A stretch of DNA of 64,000 bases from [Pseudomonas] carboxydohydrogena (GTDB lineage Bacteria > Pseudomonadota > Alphaproteobacteria > Rhizobiales > Xanthobacteraceae): the NCBI RefSeq assembly GCF_029030725.1, contig NZ_CP113162.1, positions 620,001 to 684,000 on the forward strand. Direction: 5' to 3'. Shown here piece after piece: positions 27,243-36,546 of this stretch; position 1 is the stretch's first letter, and each line of letters opens with the position of its first letter. The position numbers and the translations under genes are program-made. Under the pieces are notes generated by a model, which did not search any database, had not been told where the DNA came from, and worked only from the letters and a program-made list of their open reading frames with translations.

Positions 27243-28232
27243 ATGATCCGTCGTACCCTTCTTGCGCTTGCGGGAATCGTGATTGCAGGCGCCGCGCATG
27301 CCGCCGATTATACGTTGCTGAATGTATCGTATGATCCGACGCGCGAGCTTTACGTCGATTTCAACAAGTCATTCGCGGCTGCCTATCAGAAGGAAACCGG
27401 CAAGACCGTCGAGATCAAGCAGTCGCACGGCGGCTCGGGTTCGCAGGCGCGCTCGGTGATCGACGGCTTGCAGGCGGACGTTGTGACGCTCGCCTTGGCC
27501 TATGACATCGATGCCATTGCCAACAAGGGCGTGCTGAAGAAGGACTGGCAGAAAAGCCTGCCGCAGAATTCGTCGCCTTATACCTCGACGATCGTGTTCC
27601 TCGTCCGCAAGGGCAACCCGAAGGCGATCAGGGATTGGGACGATCTCATCAAGCCCGGCGTCAGCGTGATTACGCCCAACCCGAAAACCTCCGGCGGAGC
27701 GCGCTGGAATTATCTCGCCGCCTGGGGGTATGCGCTGAAGAAATACGGCTCCGAAGACAAGGCGCGTGAATTCGTCGCGAGCATCTACAAGAATGTGCCG
27801 GTGCTCGATACCGGCGCGCGCGGCTCGACCGTGACGTTCGTGGAGCGTGGTGTCGGCGACGTGCTGCTGGCATGGGAAAATGAAGCCTATCTCGCGGTGA
27901 AGGAGTTTGGCGCGGACAAGTTCGAGATCGTGGCGCCGTCAGTCTCCATTCTGGCCGAGCCGCCGGTCGCGATCGTCGATAGTGTCGTGGACAAGAAGGG
28001 GACGCGCGCCGTCGCCGAGGCCTATCTGAAACATTGGTACACGCCGGAAGCGCAGGAGATCGCCGCGCGTAATTTCTACCGCCCGCGCGATCCAGAAGTC
28101 GCCAGGAAATATGCGGCGAACTTCGCCAGGGTTGATCTGTTCACCATCGACGATGTGTTCGGCGGATGGACCAAGGCCCAGAAGGAACACTTCACCGAGG
28201 GCGGCGTGTTCGACAAGATCTACAAGAACTGA
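27243..28232 (+). CDS. sbp: Sulfate ABC transporter periplasmic binding protein
   Basis: 329 residues from ATG 27243 (GGAG seven bases upstream) with a signal peptide ending at GAAHA|ADY. Family blocks: [11 protein letters not shown] near the N-terminus, [15 protein letters not shown], and [16 protein letters not shown]. It binds sulfate (or thiosulfate) for the permease CysTW and ATPase CysA encoded next. Either Sbp or CysP would fit. Confidence 0.93.
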   Translation: MIRRTLLALAGIVIAGAAHAADYTLLNVSYDPTRELYVDFNKSFAAAYQKETGKTVEIKQSHGGSGSQARSVIDGLQADVVTLALAYDIDAIANKGVLKKDWQKSLPQNSSPYTSTIVFLVRKGNPKAIRDWDDLIKPGVSVITPNPKTSGGARWNYLAAWGYALKKYGSEDKAREFVASIYKNVPVLDTGARGSTVTFVERGVGDVLLAWENEAYLAVKEFGADKFEIVAPSVSILAEPPVAIVDSVVDKKGTRAVAEAYLKHWYTPEAQEIAARNFYRPRDPEVARKYAANFARVDLFTIDDVFGGWTKAQKEHFTEGGVFDKIYKN

Positions 28233-28313
28233 CCAACCCATCGATCGGCGAAAGACCGCCGGGTGCATCACATGCGCCCGGCGGTCACGGTTTATCGAAG
28301 CAAGCGAGGCGCT

Positions 28314-29150
28314 GTGAGTGTGTTGACGAGACGGAGCGTGTTGCCGGGGTTCGGGCTGACCCTCGGGCTCACTTTGACATGGCTATCGATCCTGATTCTG
28401 CTGCCGCTTGCGTGTCTGTTCCTGAAGAGCGCGGAACTTGGCTGGTCCGGATTTGTCGATGCGGTGACGAGCGGTCGCACGCTTCATGCGCTGTCGGTGT
28501 CGTTTGGCATCGCGTTCGCCGCGGCGCTGGTCAATCTCGTGGGCGGGGTCATCGTCGTCTGGGCCCTGACGCGCTATGATTTTCCCGGCCGCCGCCTGTT
28601 CGACGCCATCGTCGATATTCCGTTCGCATTGCCGACGGCGGTCGCGGGGATCGCGTTGAGCACGCTGTTCGGCGCGAAGGGCTGGCTCGGCGCGCCGCTG
28701 GCGGCGCTGGGCATCAAGGTGGCGTTCACGCCGCTCGGCATTTTCGTGGCGATGATCTTCATCGGCATTCCGTTCGTGGTGCGTACGGTGCAGCCGGTGC
28801 TGGCCGATCTGGAGCCGGAGCTGGAGGAGGCCGCGAGCAGCCTCGGCGCGCGGCGCTGGCAGGTCATCACGCGGGTCATTCTGCCGAGTCTCACGCCGGC
28901 CATTCTCACCGGCTTCGCGCTCGCTTTCGCGCGGGCGGTCGGCGAATACGGCTCGGTGATTTTCATCGCGGGTAACCTGCCGAACGTGTCGGAGATCGCG
29001 CCGCTGCTGATCGTGATCCGGCTGTCCGAATTCCGCTATGCCGATGCGACCGCTATCGCGGTCGTCATGCTGGTCGTGGCCTTCCTGATCATCTTCGTCA
29101 TCAACCGCATTCAGCGCTGGGCCCAGACCCGTGGCGCCGCGAGTTATTGA
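28314..29150 (+). CDS. cysT: Sulfate ABC transporter permease CysT
   Basis: Inner-membrane permease, 278 residues from GTG 28314 with GAGG just upstream; a longer frame from 28263 is possible. Six helices; the cytoplasmic EAA loop reads [21 protein letters not shown]. Followed one base later by cysW. Confidence 0.93.
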   Translation: MSVLTRRSVLPGFGLTLGLTLTWLSILILLPLACLFLKSAELGWSGFVDAVTSGRTLHALSVSFGIAFAAALVNLVGGVIVVWALTRYDFPGRRLFDAIVDIPFALPTAVAGIALSTLFGAKGWLGAPLAALGIKVAFTPLGIFVAMIFIGIPFVVRTVQPVLADLEPELEEAASSLGARRWQVITRVILPSLTPAILTGFALAFARAVGEYGSVIFIAGNLPNVSEIAPLLIVIRLSEFRYADATAIAVVMLVVAFLIIFVINRIQRWAQTRGAASY

Positions 29151-29151
29151 A

Positions 29152-30030
29152 ATGAGCGATCTTGTCCTCACCACAAGCCGTATTCTGCCGCTGGCGCGCC
29201 CCGATGCGCGCTCGGAGCCGCGTATCCTGCGGTGTCTTGTCATCGCCTTCGGGATCACGTTCCTGTCGGTCTTCGTGCTGTTGCCGCTGATTCTGGTTTT
29301 CGTCACCGCGCTCGCCAAGGGTGTGTCGGTCTATTTCGATGCATTGTCAGGCCCCGAGACGCTATCGGCGATCCTGCTGACGCTGACGACGGCGCTGATC
29401 TCGGTGAGCGCCAATCTCGTGTTTGGCCTTTTGGCGGCATGGGCGATCGCCAAGTTCGAGTTCAGAGGCAAGACGCTGCTGATCACGCTGATTGATCTGC
29501 CGTTCTCGGTGAGCCCGGTGATTTCGGGACTCGTGTTCGTGCTTTTGTTCGGCACTCAGGGTCTGTTCGGCGTCTGGCTGCAACAGCACGGTATTCAGAT
29601 TCTGTTCGCAACGCCGGGGATCGTGCTGGCGACGACGTTCGTCACGTTCCCGTTCGTTGCGCGCGAACTGATTCCGCTGATGCAGGAGCAGGGCACGCAG
29701 GAGGAAGAGGCCGCGATCTCGCTCGGCGCATCCGGGCTTCAGACATTTTTCCGCGTCACTGTTCCCAACATCAAATGGGGCATCCTGTATGGCGTGCTGT
29801 TGTGCAACGCGCGGGCGATGGGCGAATTCGGCGCGGTGTCGGTGGTGTCGGGCCATATCCGCGGCGAGACCAACACGATGCCGCTCTTGGTCGAGATTTT
29901 ATACAACGAGTATCAACTCGTCGCGGCGTTCGCTGTCGCCTCGCTGCTCGCATTGCTGGCGCTGGTGACGCTGGTCGCCAAGACCATCCTCGAAGGACAT
30001 TTGGAAGGAGAACCCGCAAATGACGATTGA
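29152..30030 (+). CDS. cysW: Sulfate ABC transporter permease CysW
   Basis: Partner permease of CysT, 292 residues from ATG 29152. Six helices; EAA loop [20 protein letters not shown]. Its 3' end overlaps cysA by 11 bases, so the two are translationally coupled. Confidence 0.93.
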   Translation: MSDLVLTTSRILPLARPDARSEPRILRCLVIAFGITFLSVFVLLPLILVFVTALAKGVSVYFDALSGPETLSAILLTLTTALISVSANLVFGLLAAWAIAKFEFRGKTLLITLIDLPFSVSPVISGLVFVLLFGTQGLFGVWLQQHGIQILFATPGIVLATTFVTFPFVARELIPLMQEQGTQEEEAAISLGASGLQTFFRVTVPNIKWGILYGVLLCNARAMGEFGAVSVVSGHIRGETNTMPLLVEILYNEYQLVAAFAVASLLALLALVTLVAKTILEGHLEGEPANDD

Positions 30031-31066
30031 TGTTCGCAATCTCGTCAAACGGTTCGGCGCGTTCAAGGCGCTCGACGATGTCAGTCTGAGGGTTGATGAT
30101 GGAGAGCTACTGGCGCTGCTCGGCCCGTCCGGCTCGGGCAAGACCACGCTTCTGCGCATCATTGCGGGCCTCGATTGGCCCGATGCAGGCTCGGTGCGGT
30201 TCGATGGCAATGATGCGCTGTCGCGCGGCGCCGGCGAACGCAATGTCGGCTTCGTCTTCCAGCATTATGCGCTGTTCCGCCACATGACCGTGTTCGAGAA
30301 TGTCGCCTTCGGCCTGCGGGTACAGCCGCGCGCGGTACGCCCGAGCGAGGATGCCATCCGCAGGCGCGTGAAGGAATTGCTCGATCTCGTGCAACTGGAC
30401 TGGTTGTCCGACCGCTATCCCGCGCAACTCTCCGGCGGCCAGCGCCAGCGTATCGCGCTGGCGCGTGCGCTGGCGATCGAGCCGCGCATTCTGCTGCTGG
30501 ATGAGCCGTTCGGCGCGCTCGACGCCAAGGTCCGCAAGGAGTTGCGGCGCTGGTTGCGCCAGTTGCATGACGAGATTCACGTCACCTCGATTTTCGTGAC
30601 GCACGATCAGGAGGAAGCGCTGGAAGTCGCCAACCGAGTGGTGGTGATGGACAAGGGCAGGATCGAGCAGGTCGGCTCGCCGGGCGATGTCTATGACAAT
30701 CCGGCCAGCGCCTTCGTGCATGGCTTTATCGGCGAATCCATCGTGCTGCCGGTGCATGTCGTGGACGGCCAGATCCGCCTCGGCGAGACGACGCTGGCGC
30801 TGGACTCGCAGGGCAGCGCTTCGGGGCCGTCGAAACTGTTCATCCGCCGCCACGATGTCGCGGTGGGTCCTGCGGGCAGCGGGCTTCTTGAAGGCGATGT
30901 CAGGCATGTGCGCACGTTCGGGCCCACCCAGCGGGCCGATATCGCGCTCCATGTCGGCGGTGAGGAAACCATGATCGAAATCGATGCGCCGCGCGACCGT
31001 GGGCTCAAGTCCGGCGATGTGGTGGGGCTACAACCCCGCCGGTTCCGGATTTTTGCCGGGGCCTGA
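30020..31066 (+). CDS. cysA: Sulfate ABC transporter ATPase CysA
   Basis: 348 residues. Walker [10 protein letters not shown] (about 35-43), signature LSGGQRQR, Walker [13 protein letters not shown]-loop VTHDQEEA, and a C-terminal TOBE-like domain (about 240-345) used in regulation. Drives sulfate import with CysTW and Sbp. GGAGAACC precedes the ATG inside cysW. Confidence 0.94.
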   Translation: MTIDVRNLVKRFGAFKALDDVSLRVDDGELLALLGPSGSGKTTLLRIIAGLDWPDAGSVRFDGNDALSRGAGERNVGFVFQHYALFRHMTVFENVAFGLRVQPRAVRPSEDAIRRRVKELLDLVQLDWLSDRYPAQLSGGQRQRIALARALAIEPRILLLDEPFGALDAKVRKELRRWLRQLHDEIHVTSIFVTHDQEEALEVANRVVVMDKGRIEQVGSPGDVYDNPASAFVHGFIGESIVLPVHVVDGQIRLGETTLALDSQGSASGPSKLFIRRHDVAVGPAGSGLLEGDVRHVRTFGPTQRADIALHVGGEETMIEIDAPRDRGLKSGDVVGLQPRRFRIFAGA

Positions 31067-31158
31067 ATCGGGGTGGGCGATCTGGAAAATTGCGTCGCGT
31101 TCACCTTTCAGCCACGGTTCCTGTGCAACAACGGCTCTCTCAAGGGGCCTTTGCACAG

Positions 31159-31662
31159 ATGTTACGATTAGCCGCCGCCATTCTGGGATTGCTCGTGCTC
31201 GCCGGTTGTGCCGGTAACGACATCTCCAGCGAACAGCCGTCCTTTTATGTCAGCATGGCGAATCCGAACGCCAGGCTCGATGCTGGTGCGGCGGCCTCGA
31301 TGATTTCCCAATACCGCCAGAACAACGGCCTGGGCGCGGTGACGATCGATCCCGAATTGATGGCCGCCGCCGAAACGCAGTCGCGGGCGATGGCGGCGAA
31401 GAACAAGCTCGATCACGATGTCGCTGCACCGTTCGGCAAGCGGGTGAAAGCGTCGGGCTTCAATGCGGCGAAGGCGGTCGAGAACATTTCCGCCGGCTAC
31501 CACACGATGGCGGAAGCGTTTTCCGGCTGGCGTGACTCGCCTTCGCATCGCGCCAATATGCTGGCGAGCGGTGTCACAAAAATGGGCATCGCCGCCGTCT
31601 ATGCGCCGAACTCCAAATACAAGGTGTTCTGGACCATGATCCTGGCCTCGCCGGATCGTTAA
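31159..31662 (+). CDS. CAP/SCP-domain lipoprotein
   Basis: 167 residues from ATG 31159. Lipoprotein signal MLRLAAAILGLLVLAGC with Cys17. The CAP domain shows the His/Glu pattern of bacterial YkwD-like proteins (KLDHDVAAPFGKR, AVENISAGY, SGWRDSPSHRANML). Function of bacterial CAP proteins is not settled; an envelope role is likely. The gene stands alone between cysA and bdhA. Confidence 0.85.
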   Translation: MLRLAAAILGLLVLAGCAGNDISSEQPSFYVSMANPNARLDAGAAASMISQYRQNNGLGAVTIDPELMAAAETQSRAMAAKNKLDHDVAAPFGKRVKASGFNAAKAVENISAGYHTMAEAFSGWRDSPSHRANMLASGVTKMGIAAVYAPNSKYKVFWTMILASPDR

Positions 31663-31746
31663 CATCTCCTGCGCTTGTCGGGATTGACGGCGCATCGATC
31701 ACGCCCCACGTTCTCCGCGACATTCTTCCATACGCAGGAGCACGCA

Positions 31747-32535
31747 ATGGGTTCACTGGCAGGCAAGGCCGCCGTCATCACCGGATCGACCAGCGGTATC
31801 GGTCTCGCTTACGCACGCGCGCTTGCCAAGGCTGGCGCGAATATCGTGCTCAACGGCATGGGCGAGCCCGCCGATATCGAGAAGGAACGCTCCGGCATCG
31901 AGCGCGAGTTCGGCGTGAAGGCGGTGCATTCTCCGGCGGACATGAGCAAGCCTGCCGAGATCGAGCAGATGATCGCGCTCGGAGAGAAGACTTTCGGTTC
32001 GGTCGATATCCTCATCAACAACGCCGGTATCCAGTTCGTCTCACCGATCGAGGAGTTTCCGCCCGAGAAGTGGGACGCGATCATCGCCATCAATCTGTCA
32101 TCCGCCTTTCATGCCATCCGCGCGGCGGTACCGGGGATGAAGAAGCGCGGCTGGGGCCGCATCATCAACACCGCCTCGGCGCATTCGCTGGTGGCTTCGC
32201 CGTTCAAGTCGGCCTATGTCTCGGCCAAGCACGGCATCGCCGGTCTCACCAAGACCGTGGCGCTGGAGCTTGCGACCTTCAAGATCACCTGCAACGCGAT
32301 CAGCCCCGGCTATGTCTGGACGCCGCTGGTCGAAAAGCAGATTCCTGACACCATGAAGGCCCGCAACATGACCAAGGATCAGGTCATCAAGGATGTGATG
32401 CTGCTGGCGCAGCCGACCAAGGAGTTCGTCACCTCCGAGCAGGTCGCGGCGCTTGCGGTTTATTTGTGCGGCGATGACGCGGCCCAGATCACGGGCGCCA
32501 ACCTGTCGATCGACGGCGGCTGGACGGCGGCGTAG
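31747..32535 (+). CDS. bdhA: D-3-hydroxybutyrate dehydrogenase
   Basis: NAD-dependent short-chain dehydrogenase that interconverts 3-hydroxybutyrate and acetoacetate in polyhydroxybutyrate use. 262 residues from ATG 31747 (AGGAG seven bases upstream). Nucleotide loop TGSTSGIG, NNAG, catalytic Ser in NTASAHS and YVSAKHG; the segment WTPLVEKQIPD is characteristic of this subfamily. Confidence 0.93.
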   Translation: MGSLAGKAAVITGSTSGIGLAYARALAKAGANIVLNGMGEPADIEKERSGIEREFGVKAVHSPADMSKPAEIEQMIALGEKTFGSVDILINNAGIQFVSPIEEFPPEKWDAIIAINLSSAFHAIRAAVPGMKKRGWGRIINTASAHSLVASPFKSAYVSAKHGIAGLTKTVALELATFKITCNAISPGYVWTPLVEKQIPDTMKARNMTKDQVIKDVMLLAQPTKEFVTSEQVAALAVYLCGDDAAQITGANLSIDGGWTAA

Positions 32536-32544
32536 GCGTCTTGC

Positions 32545-33912
32545 TCAGGCGCTCTTGCGCCCGCCGAAGGCGAGGACGTGGAGTCCGAGCCGTCGCTTGG
32601 TGAGGACGAACAGGAGCACGCTCTCGAACACCAGCGCCGTCGAGGTCGCGACGGCGGCTCCGTAACCGCCGTAGCGCGGCACCAGCGCGATGCACAGGCC
32701 GAGGTTCATCAGGAAGGCGAGGGCGTAGGTCAGCGCGCAGATGTTCTGGTTGCCGCTCATGTTGAGAAGCCGCTCCACCGGACCGATCGCCGCGCGCGAG
32801 ATCAATCCGATCGCGGCGACGAACATGATGCCATAGCCGCTGGTAAATTGCGGACCGAACAGCCACAGCAACGGCTTGCCGACCGCAAGCAGCGCAAGCG
32901 TCGCGGCGAGCGAGGGCCAGAACGTCAATTTGATCGCGTGCGTCACGTAGGCCGACAGCCGTTCGGTGTCGCCGCTGGTATAATATTCGGTGAAGCGGTG
33001 CGCCGTGGTGGTCGACATCGCGTAATGGATGAAGGACACCAGCGCCAGCGTCTTCACCACCGCGAAATATAGGCCGACTTCCTCGGATGACCGGAAGTGC
33101 TGCAACACAAGGATATCGGTGTAGGACAGCAGCAGATAGAAGCCTTCCACCATCATGATGGGGAGCGACAGCTTGAGCCAGCTTGCGAGCGCGTAGTCTC
33201 GCGGTCCGTGTTCGACCACGGAGCGCAGCTTCCGGTTCAGAACGAACATCTGCCCCGTCACGGATATCCACACCGCGGCCGCGCTCGCGAGCATGGCGGC
33301 GGTTGCCCCGAGATGCAGCCCAAGCGCGACCATGCCGGCCGTGAACGCAATGATCAGCGTCTGGCGGACGATGAATTGCGGCATCAGCCCGAGGCGCATC
33401 CAGTCATGCGAGCGGGCGATGCCGTCCTGCATGTTGGCGACGACGAAGGGCGGCAGCATCAGGCAGCCGATGTAGAGAGGTGTGGAGAGTCCTGCTTCCA
33501 GCCATGGCGTCACGAGATGGACGATCCCGGCAAAGACAAGGGCCATCAGCGTCGAGGCGCCGAGAGCCATCATGCGGCTGCCGAACAGGAAGCCGCGCAG
33601 CAGATTGTGCTGGCCGCTGGCGCGATATTCCGGAATGAGCTTTTGCGATGAAACAGCGAGGCCGAAATCAAGAACGCTGCCGACCAGCAACACCCAGGTC
33701 CAGACATAGACGTAGATGCCGTAATCCGATCCGCTCATCCAGCGTGCCAGCAGGATCTGCGACAGATAGGCAAGACCGGCGCTGAGTACGCGAATGATGA
33801 ATACGGTGCCTGCGAGGCGGTTGGTCAGCGATGCTTCGGCGGTGCCGCCCAGCATGCCGCGCAGCCGCTCCAGCCAGTGCGATAGGCGGTTGGTCGGGCG
33901 TTGCGCGTCCAT
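32545..33912 (-). CDS. Polysaccharide flippase-like protein (Wzx/MOP family)
   Basis: 455 residues from ATG 33912; a TTG at 33969 would add 19 residues. Twelve to fourteen hydrophobic helices. The N-terminal region (FIIRVLSAGLAYLSQILLARWM) is that of lipid-linked oligosaccharide flippases/polysaccharide exporters. No glycosyltransferase genes are nearby, so the cargo is unknown. It converges with bdhA with only 9 bases between the stops. Confidence 0.8.
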   Translation of the reverse strand: MDAQRPTNRLSHWLERLRGMLGGTAEASLTNRLAGTVFIIRVLSAGLAYLSQILLARWMSGSDYGIYVYVWTWVLLVGSVLDFGLAVSSQKLIPEYRASGQHNLLRGFLFGSRMMALGASTLMALVFAGIVHLVTPWLEAGLSTPLYIGCLMLPPFVVANMQDGIARSHDWMRLGLMPQFIVRQTLIIAFTAGMVALGLHLGATAAMLASAAAVWISVTGQMFVLNRKLRSVVEHGPRDYALASWLKLSLPIMMVEGFYLLLSYTDILVLQHFRSSEEVGLYFAVVKTLALVSFIHYAMSTTTAHRFTEYYTSGDTERLSAYVTHAIKLTFWPSLAATLALLAVGKPLLWLFGPQFTSGYGIMFVAAIGLISRAAIGPVERLLNMSGNQNICALTYALAFLMNLGLCIALVPRYGGYGAAVATSTALVFESVLLFVLTKRRLGLHVLAFGGRKSA

Positions 33913-34002
33913 GAGAGCCAAGAGTGATGATCCATCTGCCGCATCCGCGGCGATGGTCCCACCTAGCAAGGATTCGTTAAGATATGGTTGGGCGGCGCGA
34001 AC

Positions 34003-34551
34003 CTACCCCTTGAAGCCGCCCTCGGCGAGGAACGCCGCTTCCTCGGCGGTCGTTTGCCGCCCGAGCACAGTATTGCGATGAGGAAAACGGCCGAATTTGC
34101 GGATGATGTCGGCATGGATTTCGGCGAACGCCAGATTGTTCGTATTGCCGAACGCGCGGAACAGCTCGACACAGCGAAGCTGGTCCTTGGGGTTTTCCGA
34201 ATGCATCAGAGGCATGTAGACGAAGGCGCGCAGGTCGGGACCGATGCTCTGGTCCATGCCCTGTTCGATGGCGCGCCTGGCGAGGGCGAGGGCCTGCGGA
34301 TCGGTCGAGAATGCCTCGGCGCTGCCGCGAAACATGTTTCGTGGGAATTGATCGAGCACGAGGATCAGCGCCAGCATGCCTTCGGCATTCGTTTCCCAAT
34401 CGGCATGGTGGCCGTCACGGGCTTCCTGCCATAGCGCGTGAAAACGCGCGCGCACATCGGCGTCGAAACCGGCATCCGCCTTGAACCAGCGATCCTCGCC
34501 GGCGTCACGCCAGAACGAGATGATGTCGTCGGGAGAAAACGAAGTTGTCAT
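34003..34551 (-). CDS. DUF924 family protein
   Basis: 182 residues, all helical, with the family marks LDQFPRNMFRG, YMPLMHSENPKDQ and FPHRN. The fold is TPR-like; function unknown. Its ATG lies four bases from a long palindromic repeat, and no ribosome site is present, so the repeat occupies the place of its leader. Confidence 0.85.
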   Translation of the reverse strand: MTTSFSPDDIISFWRDAGEDRWFKADAGFDADVRARFHALWQEARDGHHADWETNAEGMLALILVLDQFPRNMFRGSAEAFSTDPQALALARRAIEQGMDQSIGPDLRAFVYMPLMHSENPKDQLRCVELFRAFGNTNNLAFAEIHADIIRKFGRFPHRNTVLGRQTTAEEAAFLAEGGFKG

Positions 34552-34554
34552 CGT

Positions 34555-34631
34555 CTAGTGTCCCGAATCCGAAGTTCGCTTCACTGTAACCGCGCCTTCC
34601 TTAGCGAACTTCGGATTCGAAAGGACACTAG
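34555..34631. repeat. Palindromic element 1 (77 bp) with CTAG ends
   Basis: 26-base left arm (34555-34580) and 29-base right arm (34603-34631) are perfect complements except for three extra bases AAA in the right arm. Both ends read CTAG. The 22-base centre is unpaired. Homologous to element 2 in opposite orientation. No open frame. Confidence 0.85.
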
Positions 34632-34644
34632 CAAATCTCTGATT

Positions 34645-34722
34645 CTAGTGTGGTTTAGGTTCGGAAGCTCGCTTGAAGGAGTCGCGGAGATAACGAAGCA
34701 AACTTCTGAACCACCACACTAG
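34645..34722. repeat. Palindromic element 2 (78 bp) with CTAG ends
   Basis: Arms of 30 (from 34645) and 27 bases (to 34722), imperfect complements, again with a three-base asymmetry at the matching place but in the other arm. Ends read CTAG. Aligns with the reverse complement of element 1 along its whole length, including the central purine-rich loop. Its right-hand CTAG supplies the fadD stop codon. Confidence 0.8.
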
Positions 34723-36401
34723 TGTTTTGCCATTTCTTCATCGCGCAGCGCGCGGCGCAGGATTTTTCCGACATTGGATTTGGGCAACTCGTCGCGGAAT
34801 TCGATGCGTCGCGGCGTTTTGTATTTGCTGAGTTGCTCGGCGGCGAAATCGTGCAGCGCCTGTTCTGTCAGATTGGGGTCTTTCCTGACCACGAACGCCT
34901 TCACCACCTCGCCGGACTTTCCATCCGGAGCGCCGATCACCGCGCATTCCCGTACGCCGGGATGGCTCGATAGCACTTCCTCGACTTCGTTCGGGTAGAC
35001 GTTGAAGCCGGACACCAGAATCATATCCTTTTTCCGGTCCACGATCCGAAGATAACCCTCGGCCGATAACAAGCCGATGTCACCGGTGCGGAAAAAGCCG
35101 TCCGCCGTCATCGCCTTCGCGGTCTCGTCGGGCCTGTTCCAGTAGCCCTGCATCACCTGCGGTCCGCTGGCGCATACCTCGCCGCGCTCTCCGACAGGCA
35201 TCTCGTGGTCGTCGTCATCGCGGATCGAGATCATCGTCGAGGGCAACGGCAGCCCCACGGTGCCGTTGAAGCTGTCGATGTCGGACGGATTGCAGGTCAG
35301 CACCGGCGACGTTTCCGACAGGCCATAGCCTTCGGCGATGGCGCAGCCGGTGCGCTTCTTCCATTCCTCGGCGACCGTGCGCTGCACCGCCATGCCGCCG
35401 CCCGCGCAGGCGATCAGGTGGCTGAAGTCGATCTCGTCGAATCCCGGCGCGTGCAGCAGCGCGTTGTAAAGCGTGTTCACCGCCGGCAGGCTGTGAACGC
35501 GGTACTGCTTCAATTCCTTGATAAAGCCGGGAATGTCGCGCGGATTGGGGATGAGCAGGCTTGCGCCGCCCGCGCGCAATGTCAGCAGGAAGCAGGCGCT
35601 GAGTGCGAAGATATGATAGAGCGGCAGCGCGCAGACCTGAAGGAATTGCCCTTCGACAGGCTTCTTCTTCAGTGCCGGTTGCAGCCATGCATCGTTCTGC
35701 AACACGTTGGCGACGATGTTGCGATGAAGCAGCACCGCGCCCTTGGCGATACCGGTGGTGCCGCCGGTATATTGCAGGAAGGCGATATCGTCCGGGCCGA
35801 GCGCGGGCTTCTTGAATGAAAGGCTACGCCCGCGCGCCAGCGCATCGTTGAACGGCATCGCGCCGGGAATCGAGAACGCGGGCACCATCTTCCTGACGTG
35901 CCGCACCACGAAATTGACGATCCTGCCCTTGAAGCCCATCAGGTCGCCGAGCGAGGCGACGACGACGTGCCGCACCGGGGTGACGGCCAGCGCCTTTTCC
36001 AGCGTGTGCGCGAAATTCTCCAGCACGACGATGGCGTCCGCGCCGCTGTCCTTGAGCTGCACCTCTAGCTCGCGCGGCGTGTAGAGCGGATTGATGTTCA
36101 CCACGACGAAGCCCGCGCGCAGAATCGCGGTGGACGTAATCGGGTGTTGCAGCACATTCGGCATCATCACGCCGACGCGTGAGCCCCTGGGCAGGCGGAG
36201 GCTTTGGAAATAAGCGGCGAGAGCGACGGAGAACTCGTCATACTGCCGATAGCTCAGCGACTTTCCCATGCAGGTGAAGGCGGTGCGGTCGGCGAAAGCC
36301 GCCATGCTTTCCTCGATCAGATCGACAAGGGAAGCGTAACGGCTCGCATCGATATCCGCCGGTATGCCGGGCGGATAACTTTTGAGCCAGATACGTTCCA
36401 T
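34719..36401 (-). CDS. fadD: Long-chain fatty acid-CoA ligase
   Basis: AMP-forming ligase that activates fatty acids. 560 residues from ATG 36401 (GGAG six bases upstream). Motifs: YTGGTTGIAKG (P-loop-like), GYGLSETSPV, FRTGDIG and the C-terminal LPKSNVGKILRR. The last codons read MAKH then TAG, and the TAG belongs to the flanking palindrome; the normal end may have been replaced. Downstream on the same strand is DUF924. Confidence 0.92.
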   Translation of the reverse strand: MERIWLKSYPPGIPADIDASRYASLVDLIEESMAAFADRTAFTCMGKSLSYRQYDEFSVALAAYFQSLRLPRGSRVGVMMPNVLQHPITSTAILRAGFVVVNINPLYTPRELEVQLKDSGADAIVVLENFAHTLEKALAVTPVRHVVVASLGDLMGFKGRIVNFVVRHVRKMVPAFSIPGAMPFNDALARGRSLSFKKPALGPDDIAFLQYTGGTTGIAKGAVLLHRNIVANVLQNDAWLQPALKKKPVEGQFLQVCALPLYHIFALSACFLLTLRAGGASLLIPNPRDIPGFIKELKQYRVHSLPAVNTLYNALLHAPGFDEIDFSHLIACAGGGMAVQRTVAEEWKKRTGCAIAEGYGLSETSPVLTCNPSDIDSFNGTVGLPLPSTMISIRDDDDHEMPVGERGEVCASGPQVMQGYWNRPDETAKAMTADGFFRTGDIGLLSAEGYLRIVDRKKDMILVSGFNVYPNEVEEVLSSHPGVRECAVIGAPDGKSGEVVKAFVVRKDPNLTEQALHDFAAEQLSKYKTPRRIEFRDELPKSNVGKILRRALRDEEMAKH

Positions 36402-36546
36402 GACATCTCCCGAGGCGGCGCGGCTACTCCTTGCGCGAGTATCGGAGAGCGGCCTGCCCAACGCAAGGCACAGGGTCCGCGCGATCGGGATGCACACCGA
36501 ACATTTTGCCGCGCGCTCTTAGCGATGCGGCAGGATCATCGCATCG

